This document shows, one piece after another, positions 1 to 6,108 of a stretch of 14,843 bases of DNA. The notes under the pieces are model-generated. The model was not told where the DNA came from. It was given only the letters and a program-made list of their open reading frames with translations, and searched no databases. The DNA is from Thermoprotei archaeon (GTDB lineage Archaea; Thermoproteota; Thermoprotei; Thermofilales; B15-G2): NCBI GenBank assembly GCA_003649445.1, contig QMRV01000052.1, forward strand, positions 1 to 14,843. Reading direction: 5' to 3'. The position numbers were made by a program, and so were the translations under genes. Every line of letters begins with the position of its first letter. Within the stretch, counting starts at the first letter, position 1.

Positions 1-78
1 AAAACAAGTCTAAGCTCCTTTAATTACAACAAAGAATGGAACGTATGGGTAGGAATATTAAAGTCGATTAAACAGTAA
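1..78 (+). CDS. C-terminal end of an unidentified protein (partial)
   Basis: Reading frame 1 of the plus strand is open from the window edge to a TAA at 76-78; the other two forward frames close within the first 30 bases. The 25 residues end in WVGILKSIKQ, which reads like an ordinary protein tail. It would run tail-to-tail into the DHH gene with an 11-base overlap of the two 3' ends, the same arrangement as the convergent pair at 3315-3325. The piece is too short to assign a family. It could be a chance open frame. Confidence 0.45.
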   Translation, partial: KTSLSSFNYNKEWNVWVGILKSIKQ

Positions 79-994
79 TCTCTTCAATAGAATCAAAGGA
101 TTTAACTAGAAATACTTTCAGTTTATTTAGCTTCAAAAACTGCTTAAGCTCTATGTAAAATCTCTTTTCTTCACTTTCTTTAATTAAAGCCCCTGCAGCT
201 ACCGCGTGTCCTCCACCTCCCATTTTCTTAGCTATTACTGAGCAGTCGTACTTTCCTTTAGACCCGAAGTGGAGCTTAAGTCGACCTCTTTTCTCGGGGA
301 CTATTATGCATGTAAACATCGCTCCTCTTTTCTCAAGCTCTATTGATAGAGCCCTGCCGTGAATATCTAGCTTACTGCATATTCTCACAACCATTACTAG
401 CTCGACGCGAATCCTATCAGCCAACTTAATGGTGTTTTCTCTCGTTTCTCTATGTCTCTCAATCCATTTCCTTACTTCACTTAACTTCAGTACTTCAAGA
501 CCCTGTTTAGCCAAGTTTTTAACTAAAAATATTTTCCCCCGATAGTCTGATCCCTTAACTGCATCATTTAGATCCCATGCTTCTTGAGAAACAATATTTG
601 CTGTGTCTGCTTCAACAGCTATTTCGACAAGCTTTTTTACTAAAGGGTTTTCCTCAAGACCCATTGCCTTAGCCATTAAGACAGCTGCAGCAGGAGCCTC
701 TGGGTCGTGGTAAACTATTTTCGCTCTAGGAATATTCGACTTATGGTGATCAACATAGACAACTGTTTTAGGAGGACACGGCAAGTCTGCGACAATATCC
801 CATTTCACATACTTCATCCACCCGACTTTAAGGGGATAGTGTTCTAGCTCTCTAGGCCTCGCTAAAACTACTACAGCATCAGGGTGCTTAATGTAAGCTA
901 TAGTCGCCGAAACTATGCCGTCGACATCTTCCTCATGCGAAAGAATAAGAGGTTTTCGAAACAGCTTAGCGTAAATAACATCAATTAGCCTCAC
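68..994 (-). CDS. DHH/DHHA1 family phosphoesterase
   Basis: Predicted 308-residue metal-dependent phosphodiesterase, probably cytoplasmic, acting on short oligonucleotides or (cyclic) dinucleotides as in NrnA/RecJ-type enzymes; the actual substrate is not readable. Visible motifs: HEEDVDG at about 20-26 supplies the first Asp ligands, D66/D70 lie in the next segment, the name-giving VDHHK is at 81-85, and the C-terminal DHHA1 substrate-binding motif GGGGHAVAAGA is at 259-269. The length fits a stand-alone DHH-DHHA1 protein and is too short for archaeal RecJ/GAN nucleases. The start is GTG at 994: the ATG two bases upstream (996) is followed at once by TGA. A TATA-like TATAAAAA (plus-strand 1015-1022) is centred about 25 bases before the start, so the mRNA is probably leaderless. 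The gene lies downstream of the small winged-helix gene on the same strand but appears to have its own promoter. Confidence 0.88.
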   Translation of the reverse strand: MRLIDVIYAKLFRKPLILSHEEDVDGIVSATIAYIKHPDAVVVLARPRELEHYPLKVGWMKYVKWDIVADLPCPPKTVVYVDHHKSNIPRAKIVYHDPEAPAAAVLMAKAMGLEENPLVKKLVEIAVEADTANIVSQEAWDLNDAVKGSDYRGKIFLVKNLAKQGLEVLKLSEVRKWIERHRETRENTIKLADRIRVELVMVVRICSKLDIHGRALSIELEKRGAMFTCIIVPEKRGRLKLHFGSKGKYDCSVIAKKMGGGGHAVAAGALIKESEEKRFYIELKQFLKLNKLKVFLVKSFDSIEEITV

Positions 995-1011
995 ATGGTT
1001 TAAAAGAAGAG

Positions 1012-1022
1012 AAATATAAAAA
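1012..1022 (-). promoter_or_regulatory. TATA box for the DHH phosphoesterase gene
   Basis: On the minus strand the sequence reads TTTTTATATTT, centred about 24 bases before the GTG at 994. This spacing predicts transcription starting at or next to the start codon (leaderless). Confidence 0.5.
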
Positions 1023-1050
1023 TTAAACTGAGAAAAATTTATGTTAAATT

Positions 1051-1281
1051 TTATTCTTTAATTACCTCTCTTCCCTGGTCAGTAATGATATATTTGCCTT
1101 TCTCTGGTCTCTCAACGTATCCTGCTCTTACTAGAGCTCTCATTTTGCCTATTACGCTCTTAACTGGTACGCCAGATTTCTCTGCGATCTGCTTACAGGT
1201 TGCTGGCTCAGTGAATTCTGCAAGAGCTTTTAAGATTTTAATACCCTTTTCATCTAATACCTGAGATTTTGCACACACCAT
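1051..1281 (-). CDS. Small winged-helix DNA-binding protein
   Basis: A 76-residue protein that is essentially one winged-helix domain. Residues about 10-21 (LDEKGIKILKAL) form helix 1, TCKQIAEKSGVPVKSVIGKMRAL is the helix-turn-helix with its recognition helix, and YVERPEKGKYIITDQGREVI is the wing followed by the last helix. This is the shape of many archaeal MarR/ArsR-like regulators. The ATG at 1281 is chosen over the in-frame TTG just before it. A palindromic ATTTAAAT (1306-1313) is centred about 28 bases upstream, implying a leaderless message. It is divergent from the sir2-IPP isomerase operon across a spacer of about 190 bases, so control of that operon, of itself, or of the downstream DHH gene is possible; that is inference only. 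No ligand-binding or metal-binding Cys/His cluster is visible. Confidence 0.75.
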   Translation of the reverse strand: MVCAKSQVLDEKGIKILKALAEFTEPATCKQIAEKSGVPVKSVIGKMRALVRAGYVERPEKGKYIITDQGREVIKE

Positions 1282-1305
1282 CAATAAGTACTTTAAAACT
1301 CTAGG

Positions 1306-1313
1306 ATTTAAAT
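1306..1313 (-). promoter_or_regulatory. TATA box for the small winged-helix gene
   Basis: ATTTAAAT, an 8-base palindrome centred about 28 bases upstream of the ATG at 1281 on the minus strand. The spacing is compatible with a leaderless start. Confidence 0.45.
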
Positions 1314-1332
1314 CTATCGTTTATTCTCATGT

Positions 1333-1368
1333 AGAGATATTTATATTAATCATCAATAACAGAGATAT
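1333..1368. repeat. Pair of 8-bp direct repeats in the divergent spacer
   Basis: AGAGATAT occurs at 1333-1340 and again at 1361-1368, about 28 bases apart, in the spacer between the winged-helix gene and sir2. Spaced short repeats in a divergent promoter region could bind a regulator, but in AT-rich DNA this may be chance. Confidence 0.3.
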
Positions 1369-1442
1369 ATCCTTTTGAAATTTCATTACACCATAGTTTA
1401 ATGGGAAATGCAGATAAATACTCTTATTTTTCAGGCGGTTAA

Positions 1443-1452
1443 ACCTTTATCC
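1443..1452 (+). promoter_or_regulatory. TATA-like box for the sir2-IPP isomerase operon
   Basis: ACCTTTATCC is centred about 25 bases before the GTG at 1472, predicting a leaderless operon mRNA. It is a weak TATA match. It is bracketed by GGCGG (1434-1438) and CCGCC (1459-1463), GC-rich inverted arms that stand out in this AT-rich spacer and could be an operator. Confidence 0.4.
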
Positions 1453-1471
1453 TGTTTCCCGCCGATACCTT

Positions 1472-2227
1472 GTGTTTAGCAGATTAGAGGCTGCGGCTGA
1501 ACTTATAGCTAAATCGCGCTACACAGTAGTCTTTACTGGAGCAGGAATCTCCGCTGAGAGCGGTATACCAGTGTTCCGCGGCAAAAACGGTCTCTGGCGC
1601 AAGTACCGCGCAGAAGAACTCGCTACACCTCAGGCTTTCACAAGAAACCCTAGCTTAGTATGGGAATGGTATAAGTGGCGCATGAGTATTGTTTTTCGCG
1701 CAAAACCTAATCCAGCTCATTTAGCTATAGCCGAGTTAGAGAAAAGGGGCTTAGTAAAGGCAGTTATTACTCAAAATGTTGACGGCTTGCACCAGGCAGC
1801 GGGTTCTTGCACAGTCATTGAGCTCCACGGAAACCTTCGTAGAGCTAGGTGCACTAACTGCAACTTTAAGCAGGAATTCAAAGACGTCCCCCGCGACCCT
1901 CTGCCTAAGTGCCCTAAGTGCGGGAGTTTACTGAGACCTGACGTTGTCTGGTTCGGTGAACCTCTGCCTGAAGACGCTTGGAGAAATGCTGTACACCACG
2001 TACTGCTGTGTGACTGCATGATTATTGTGGGTACTAGTGGTGTAGTCTATCCAGCCGCCTATTTACCTTACTTAGCTAAAGAGCACGGGGCTTCGCTAAT
2101 AGAGGTTAATGTAAGGGAGTCTGCTTTAACTCCTATAGTGGATGTATTTTTAGAAGGAAAAGCTGGCGAGATACTGCCGACTTTAGCTGAAGCTGTGTTA
2201 AAAAAGTACTTAATTTTAAATAATTAG
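1472..2227 (+). CDS. cobB: NAD-dependent Sir2-family protein deacylase (class III)
   Basis: Predicted 251-residue sirtuin that removes acyl groups from lysines using NAD+, releasing nicotinamide and O-acyl-ADP-ribose. Motifs in order: [15 protein letters not shown] (23-37, NAD binding), TQNVDGLH (100-107), catalytic His119 in ELHGN, zinc-binding Cys127-x2-Cys130 and Cys147-x2-Cys150, RPDVVWFGE (155-163), then [10 protein letters not shown] and EVNV in the Rossmann half. The Tyr67-x-x-Arg70 pair in WEWYKWRM lines up with the Tyr/Arg pair of E. coli CobB and SIRT5 that binds acidic acyl groups, so desuccinylase or demalonylase activity is possible besides deacetylation. The protein is full length for an archaeal/bacterial single-domain sirtuin. 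It starts with GTG about 25 bases after a TATA-like box. The IPP isomerase gene follows after 18 bases, so the two are probably cotranscribed. Confidence 0.93.
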   Translation: MFSRLEAAAELIAKSRYTVVFTGAGISAESGIPVFRGKNGLWRKYRAEELATPQAFTRNPSLVWEWYKWRMSIVFRAKPNPAHLAIAELEKRGLVKAVITQNVDGLHQAAGSCTVIELHGNLRRARCTNCNFKQEFKDVPRDPLPKCPKCGSLLRPDVVWFGEPLPEDAWRNAVHHVLLCDCMIIVGTSGVVYPAAYLPYLAKEHGASLIEVNVRESALTPIVDVFLEGKAGEILPTLAEAVLKKYLILNN

Positions 2228-2245
2228 GTAATATTTAGTGGACTA

Positions 2246-3325
2246 ATGGATGAACTCTTTGAGCGTAAAGACGAACACATTAAAATTGCCGTAGAGAAGA
2301 ACGTAGAGCTTGTTGGCGAAAGTCTCTTGGATGACGTATATTTAATCCACTACGCTTGCTCAGAAGTAGCTCCAAGCGAAGTAGACTTATCTACACTATT
2401 TTTAGGTCGGCGCTTTAGAGCTCCAATAGTAATTGAAGCCTTAACTGGAGGAACTCCTCTTGGGAAGAAAATCAACGCTATTTTAGCCGATGTAGCCGAA
2501 GAGTACGGTGTACCTATTGGTGTTGGCAGCCAGCGAATAGCTATAGAGAAAAGCGAGCTAGAAGACTCCTTTAAAGTAGTTCGCGAAAAAGCACCTAGCG
2601 CTTTTATTATCGCAAATATTGGTGCTGCTCAATTGGCTGGCGAAAAAGGCTTCGAGTATGCTTTTAGAGCAGTAGAAATGCTGGACGCCGATGCTCTAGC
2701 AGTGCACTTGAATTTACTTCACGAGCTTATTCAAGTTAAAGGAGACTCTAGCTTCAAGGGGCTGCTGGGCAAAATTAAGGTCTTGTCTAAAGAGCTGGGA
2801 GTCCCTATTATAGCTAAAGAAGTAGGCTACGGTATAAGCAGAGAAGCAGCACTAGCTTTAAGCGAGGCAGGTGTAAGCGCTATTGATGTAGCGGGCAAGG
2901 GAGGTACCTGCTGGAATATAATAGAGTCTATTAGAGCCGAAAAGAGAGGAAACATTCTGAAGAAAAGGCTCGCCGAGTGCTTTAAGGAATGGGGTATGCC
3001 TACAGCTATATCGATTTTAGAGATTAGAAGCGTGCTTCCGAAAATTCCTTTAATAGGCTCTGGAGGAGTAAGGTCTGGCTTAGATGTAGCGAAAGTACTT
3101 GCTCTTGGAGCAGATTTAGGCGGAATGGCTCTACCGTTTCTCAAGCATGCTTACAGCGGAGGCCTTGAAGCTGTTAAAAATTACTTGGAAATAGTTCTCC
3201 TCGAGCTGAGAATAGCTATAGCTTTAACTGGATGCCGCAGTATTAGAGAATTTAGGGAAAAAGAAGTATATGTTGTTTCCGACCGTATTTTAAGCTGGCT
3301 TAAACAGCGTGGAATTAGTCTTTAA
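2246..3325 (+). CDS. fni: Isopentenyl-diphosphate delta-isomerase, type 2 (FMN-dependent)
   Basis: Interconverts IPP and DMAPP for archaeal isoprenoid lipid synthesis, using reduced FMN and Mg2+; cytoplasmic TIM-barrel enzyme. The 359-residue length is typical. Visible motifs: ERKDEHI (6-12), IEALTGGT (63-70), IGVGSQR (91-97), HLN (154-156), E160 (Mg ligand position), KEVGYGIS, DVAGKGGTCW, and the FMN phosphate-binding IGSGGVRSG followed by ALGADLGGMALPFL. Odd point: the catalytic block normally reads HxNxxQE, but here it is HLNLLHE, with His159 (codon CAC) at the position of the conserved Gln (Q160 in the Sulfolobus shibatae enzyme). H154, N156 and E160 are kept. The ATG at 2246 lies 18 bases after the sir2 stop, consistent with an operon. 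The 3' end overlaps that of the convergent V4R gene by 11 bases. The family assignment is firm; activity with the changed residue is not certain. Confidence 0.92.
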   Translation: MDELFERKDEHIKIAVEKNVELVGESLLDDVYLIHYACSEVAPSEVDLSTLFLGRRFRAPIVIEALTGGTPLGKKINAILADVAEEYGVPIGVGSQRIAIEKSELEDSFKVVREKAPSAFIIANIGAAQLAGEKGFEYAFRAVEMLDADALAVHLNLLHELIQVKGDSSFKGLLGKIKVLSKELGVPIIAKEVGYGISREAALALSEAGVSAIDVAGKGGTCWNIIESIRAEKRGNILKKRLAECFKEWGMPTAISILEIRSVLPKIPLIGSGGVRSGLDVAKVLALGADLGGMALPFLKHAYSGGLEAVKNYLEIVLLELRIAIALTGCRSIREFREKEVYVVSDRILSWLKQRGISL

Positions 3326-4132
3326 TAGTGACATGAAACCTGCAGTATTTATCTCCCTTCGCTATACACTCTATCTCCTTTGCCTCAACTTTGTCTATGT
3401 TTGATACTCCGCAAATAGCCGCAAACCATCCCGCTACCATTCCACGCATGAAATGGCTAGCCGGCCTGCCTTGATTCAAGTATAGTTCGCATTCAAAGTT
3501 TCTGTGTACGATACACTCCATTATCCTTTTCTTTAAATCAAGCACTGCTACCTCTACTAAGCCATAGCCTGCTACAGTACAAGTAGCTGAAGCTATTTTT
3601 AAAGCTTTATTTATGTCGCCCCCCGCTATTTTCAAATGATTTTGGTACATCTTCTGCCCTACCTGAAATCCCATGAAATACAACAAAACAGAGTACTCTT
3701 CACCTATTTTATCTTTAATGTCCTTAAATAAAGCCGTGTAGACAGGTTCTCTCAATATAAGAGCTCTCTCGTTAGCTATCATCGGCGGAAAAGAGTACTG
3801 GTCTACTATTACTCCGCTAGCTAGTTGATCTACTACTTTTACATCTTTAACGTAGTCTATTTTCTTAAGCTCTGCTACAACATCGTTTATATCTATTTCT
3901 CTGTTAGTTAAATCAACGAATATTATTGTAGAGGCTCCCTTTTCATGAATCGAAGTCCTCAGAAAAACTATAGGTATTTTTCGACTTGAAAATACTTTAG
4001 TTGCTTTCTCAAGTAGACCTACGGCTTTTACCGCCTCAGCTGAAAAACTATGTGAAAACCTTTAAGCTTGTGTTCTGGTAGAACAAAGAATCCTCCTACG
4101 GGGTAGCAGTAGGTTTCTCTTTGCTCCTCCAT
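3315..4132 (-). CDS. V4R-domain protein with N-terminal ACT-like region, frameshifted
   Basis: The uninterrupted part with an ATG covers only 3315-3782 (155 residues, the V4R domain), but coding sequence clearly continues upstream. That frame stays open back to a TAA at 4062-4064 without any usable start codon. A second frame begins at ATG 4132 (MEEQRETYCYPVGGFF...) and stops soon after a run of five T's (plus-strand A's 4043-4047). Adding one T there joins the frames into about 272 residues: KLKGFHIVFSAEAVKAVGLL and IVFLRTSIHEKGASTIIFVD form an ACT-like N-terminal region. The V4R domain (related to bacteriochlorophyll 4-vinyl reductase and small-molecule-sensing proteins) ends in IECIAKGDKYCRFHV with the typical Cys pair. 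A TATA box (4162-4169) precedes ATG 4132. The gene may be a fresh pseudogene, a recoded gene, or a sequencing error. The role is unknown; ligand sensing is an inference. Confidence 0.75.
4043..4047 (-). other. Frameshift site (T5 run) in the V4R gene
   Basis: In the mRNA sense the upstream frame reads ATA GTT TTT CAG and the downstream frame TTT TCA GCT GAG. One extra T in the T5 run, or a -1 slip on TTT, converts one into the other exactly and gives a smooth protein (IVFSAEAV). The upstream frame otherwise ends at a TAA five codons after the run. Confidence 0.7.
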
Positions 4133-4160
4133 ACGTATAGTATTGTTAAAAAGAGAAGAA

Positions 4161-4169
4161 TATATTTTT
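4161..4169 (-). promoter_or_regulatory. TATA box for the V4R gene
   Basis: AAAAATATA on the minus strand, about 33 bases before ATG 4132. It predicts a start about 5-7 bases before the ATG and supports 4132, not 3782, as the real gene start. Confidence 0.5.
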
Positions 4170-4203
4170 CGAGTGTAGGAGGCACTTCAATAGAATAGAA
4201 ATG

Positions 4204-5457
4204 CTACTTTAAGCTGTTTAAAGCCTTCAACGCCTCTTCAACAAGCTTTTCGGCGCACCCTCTTTTTAAAATAGTTACAGGGAACTTTGCTTCATAGCCT
4301 CCTTTATCGTATTCTTCTGCTGGAGGAACGTAGCCTAAGTAATCATTTGTGTAAGCGACTACAATTGTATTAGGGAATGGCGACTTCGATTTAAGTTCTA
4401 GCCCTATTTTAACGAGAACTTCTCCTGGCAAGAAGACTAGTGCAGTAGACTTAGACAGCTTTAGTGCGTAGACTCTGGCAGAAAGTTTTCCTCCAGTGCC
4501 GTATATTTTGGCCATGTAGAGTATTCTTTCTGCCTCAAATAGCTCAAAACAGAGTTTTGCTTCAGCTTCTCTGTCTCCCTTCTTTCTTGCTTCCTCAAGT
4601 TTCTCTCTAAGCTCAGATGCCTTTCTCTCAGTTTCCTTTAAGTCAGGGAACTCGGACATATCCAAGTCTACTTTAATAGAGACATAGTCGAAGCAGGGTT
4701 CTTCTCTAGCAGCAGCAAGTATTCTTCTAGCTGCTTCATAGGCTAGTATTTTTCCTAGTTTTTCTACGTCTTCAAAAGACCCTATTCTCTTATACACTTC
4801 GCCTGGAGCAGAGCCTATAACAGGATTTATGTCTCCACAGCATCCTTGGAGAAAAACAGCGTTTTGGCAGAAAATATGCTCTAAGTTCCTTACAAGGGCT
4901 CCAGGGTAATCCGCACTTATAAGTAGATTGCTCGGCCCTAAGACAACTGCATGTGCAGTGACGTTTACAATGAATACGCTTTTGGGAGAAGCTTCTAGTT
5001 TAACTACATGGAGACGCGGATCAACAGGTCCTTTCTCGGGGTCTCTTCGGTTAACTACTTGGTCTTGTACGTCTCCTATAGCCCAGTCTACTCCACTAAC
5101 ATCATTTTCATCGAGAATAGCCGCTTTAATGCAGCCAGCAATTTTTTCAGACAAGTCTTTGATAACCTTGTCTGTAAGAACAGGACCTGAATGAGTATGA
5201 GAGGCAGTCATAGCTAAGTTTTCTTCACTTAGGCCCGTGTCTTTTATCTTATCTAATACTTTCCTGTAAAGAGGTCTATTAACTCCAATAAGATCATGTG
5301 AAACTAAAGCAAAAACTTTCTCTCCTTCCTTAAATACTGTACAGCGAGCATAGAGCTCGTCGTGGACTCCTTTAGAAACATCTTTTCGAGCAGCATAGCC
5401 AGCCATAAAGACTCCGATGGGAGGAGTTATTACTACTTTATGGAAACCTATTTTCAC
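4204..5457 (-). CDS. Neutral/alkaline ceramidase-like hydrolase (substrate unknown)
   Basis: A 417-residue protein of the neutral/alkaline non-lysosomal ceramidase family (N-terminal catalytic domain only). Visible signs: the opening KVVITPPIGVFMAGYAAR, a metal-binding SHTHSGP (86-92; H87 and H89), NVTAHAV with H169, SADYPGAL (181-188) and GCCGDINP (205-212). In true ceramidases the last motif is GDVSPN with Ser as nucleophile; here Asn210 stands in its place, so a ceramide-amidase mechanism is unlikely and another metal-dependent hydrolysis is more plausible. No signal peptide or membrane segment is visible, so it is probably cytoplasmic. Residues about 280-320 are rich in Lys/Glu and may be a helical hairpin. 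The start is GTG at 5457, with a TATA box centred about 26 bases upstream (5479-5488) and also a GGTG-type sequence about 8 bases upstream. It is followed on the same strand, after about 70 bases, by the V4R gene. Confidence 0.8.
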   Translation of the reverse strand: MKIGFHKVVITPPIGVFMAGYAARKDVSKGVHDELYARCTVFKEGEKVFALVSHDLIGVNRPLYRKVLDKIKDTGLSEENLAMTASHTHSGPVLTDKVIKDLSEKIAGCIKAAILDENDVSGVDWAIGDVQDQVVNRRDPEKGPVDPRLHVVKLEASPKSVFIVNVTAHAVVLGPSNLLISADYPGALVRNLEHIFCQNAVFLQGCCGDINPVIGSAPGEVYKRIGSFEDVEKLGKILAYEAARRILAAAREEPCFDYVSIKVDLDMSEFPDLKETERKASELREKLEEARKKGDREAEAKLCFELFEAERILYMAKIYGTGGKLSARVYALKLSKSTALVFLPGEVLVKIGLELKSKSPFPNTIVVAYTNDYLGYVPPAEEYDKGGYEAKFPVTILKRGCAEKLVEEALKALNSLK

Positions 5458-5478
5458 GATTCTTCACCGCCTTCTCGG

Positions 5479-5488
5479 TATTTAATAA
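5479..5488 (-). promoter_or_regulatory. TATA box for the ceramidase-like gene
   Basis: TTATTAAATA on the minus strand, centred about 26 bases before GTG 5457. A perfect inverted repeat lies just upstream at 5492-5508. Confidence 0.5.
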
Positions 5489-5491
5489 TTG

Positions 5492-5508
5492 TGATAAAAT
5501 ATTTATCA
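5492..5508. repeat. Inverted repeat TGATAA-N5-TTATCA next to the promoter
   Basis: Perfect 6-bp arms (5492-5497 and 5503-5508) separated by AATAT, immediately upstream of the TATA box of the ceramidase-like gene. Size and position suit a dimeric regulator, but the AT content makes chance possible. Confidence 0.35.
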
Positions 5509-5657
5509 ACAAAATACTCTACGACAGTAATTAAGGTGTTCTACTCCAAGTCTTCAGTAGTAGAAAACTTATAAAACTGTGTTATATAAAGCATTAATTC
5601 TATTAGATAGGAGTACTAACCAAAGCTCTGACAGTATGCGTCTTAAATAGTCATAAG

Positions 5658-5897
5658 TTACTTTTTACAACAATTTTTTGCAAGACTTCTAACAAGTATT
5701 TCAAAAAATTCTTTTCCCAGTACAGTTGAAAGCGCCTCTTTGAAAGTATTATAGTCCTTAAATATTTCATCAATATTATTTATATTGAGTTTAACTTTCA
5801 AGTGAAAAAGAATAACATGCTTTAATTCAGGGTCATTCTCAAGCATCTGCAGAAACTTCTCTTTTATTTTAATAAAATTCTGTGAAGCCTCAGTCAT
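5658..5897 (-). CDS. Small protein of unknown function
   Basis: A 79-residue, mostly helical protein, not recognised. The frame extends upstream to 5981, but the extension is Cys/aromatic-rich and unconvincing. ATG at 5897 is preferred because GGGTGATA (plus-strand 5901-5908) lies just before it as a ribosome-binding site and a TATA-like CTTAATAG is centred about 27 bases upstream. The N-terminal half is a charged helix (FIKIKEKFLQMLENDPELKH). The C-terminal half, FKEALSTVLGKEFFEILVRSL, resembles the small helical output domains of some archaeal proteins (NitrOD5-like), which is a weak guess. The protein ends in NCCKK, an unusual vicinal Cys pair followed by lysines. It stands alone between the phosphorylase and the ceramidase-like gene, all on the minus strand. 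Confidence 0.6.
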   Translation of the reverse strand: MTEASQNFIKIKEKFLQMLENDPELKHVILFHLKVKLNINNIDEIFKDYNTFKEALSTVLGKEFFEILVRSLAKNCCKK

Positions 5898-5920
5898 TGC
5901 TATCACCCAGCCGTAAAAGA

Positions 5921-5928
5921 CTATTAAG
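5921..5928 (-). promoter_or_regulatory. TATA-like box for the 79-residue protein gene
   Basis: CTTAATAG on the minus strand, centred about 27 bases before ATG 5897. The gene also has a GGGTGAT ribosome-binding sequence, so either start mode is possible. Confidence 0.35.
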
Positions 5929-6108
5929 AGAGAACAAGCTTTACATAGGCAGAAGACATGTGCAATATGAAATATATGCATACACTTCTACACTTTACAC
6001 TAGATATATTAAATTTTTGCTTATGTTCCTCTTACTCGCCATAAATTGGAACAAATACAAATTCCTAAGCATAGTACAAATAATAAACTTCTACTAGTTG
6101 ATATTGAC

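Noticed and set aside
1322..1356. Possible C/D box guide RNA on the minus strand (TTGATGA followed by ATGAGA)
   Set aside because: The C box lacks the purine start and no D or D' box (CTGA) lies at the right distance.
3315..3782. V4R protein of 155 residues starting at ATG 3782
   Set aside because: Coding sequence and the domain continue upstream, there is no promoter at 3782, and a TATA box precedes ATG 4132; the short form is the remnant of a frameshift.
5362..5574. Plus-strand open frame antisense to the start of the ceramidase-like gene
   Set aside because: Low-complexity Ser/Tyr-rich translation; a shadow of the real gene and its promoter.
5658..5981. Extended 107-residue form of the small unknown protein
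   Set aside because: The 28-residue extension is Cys- and aromatic-rich, while the TATA box and GGGTGAT both point to ATG 5897.
5882..6097. Plus-strand open frame of 71 codons
   Set aside because: It is partly antisense to the 79-residue gene, has an odd composition, and has no promoter or ribosome-binding sequence.
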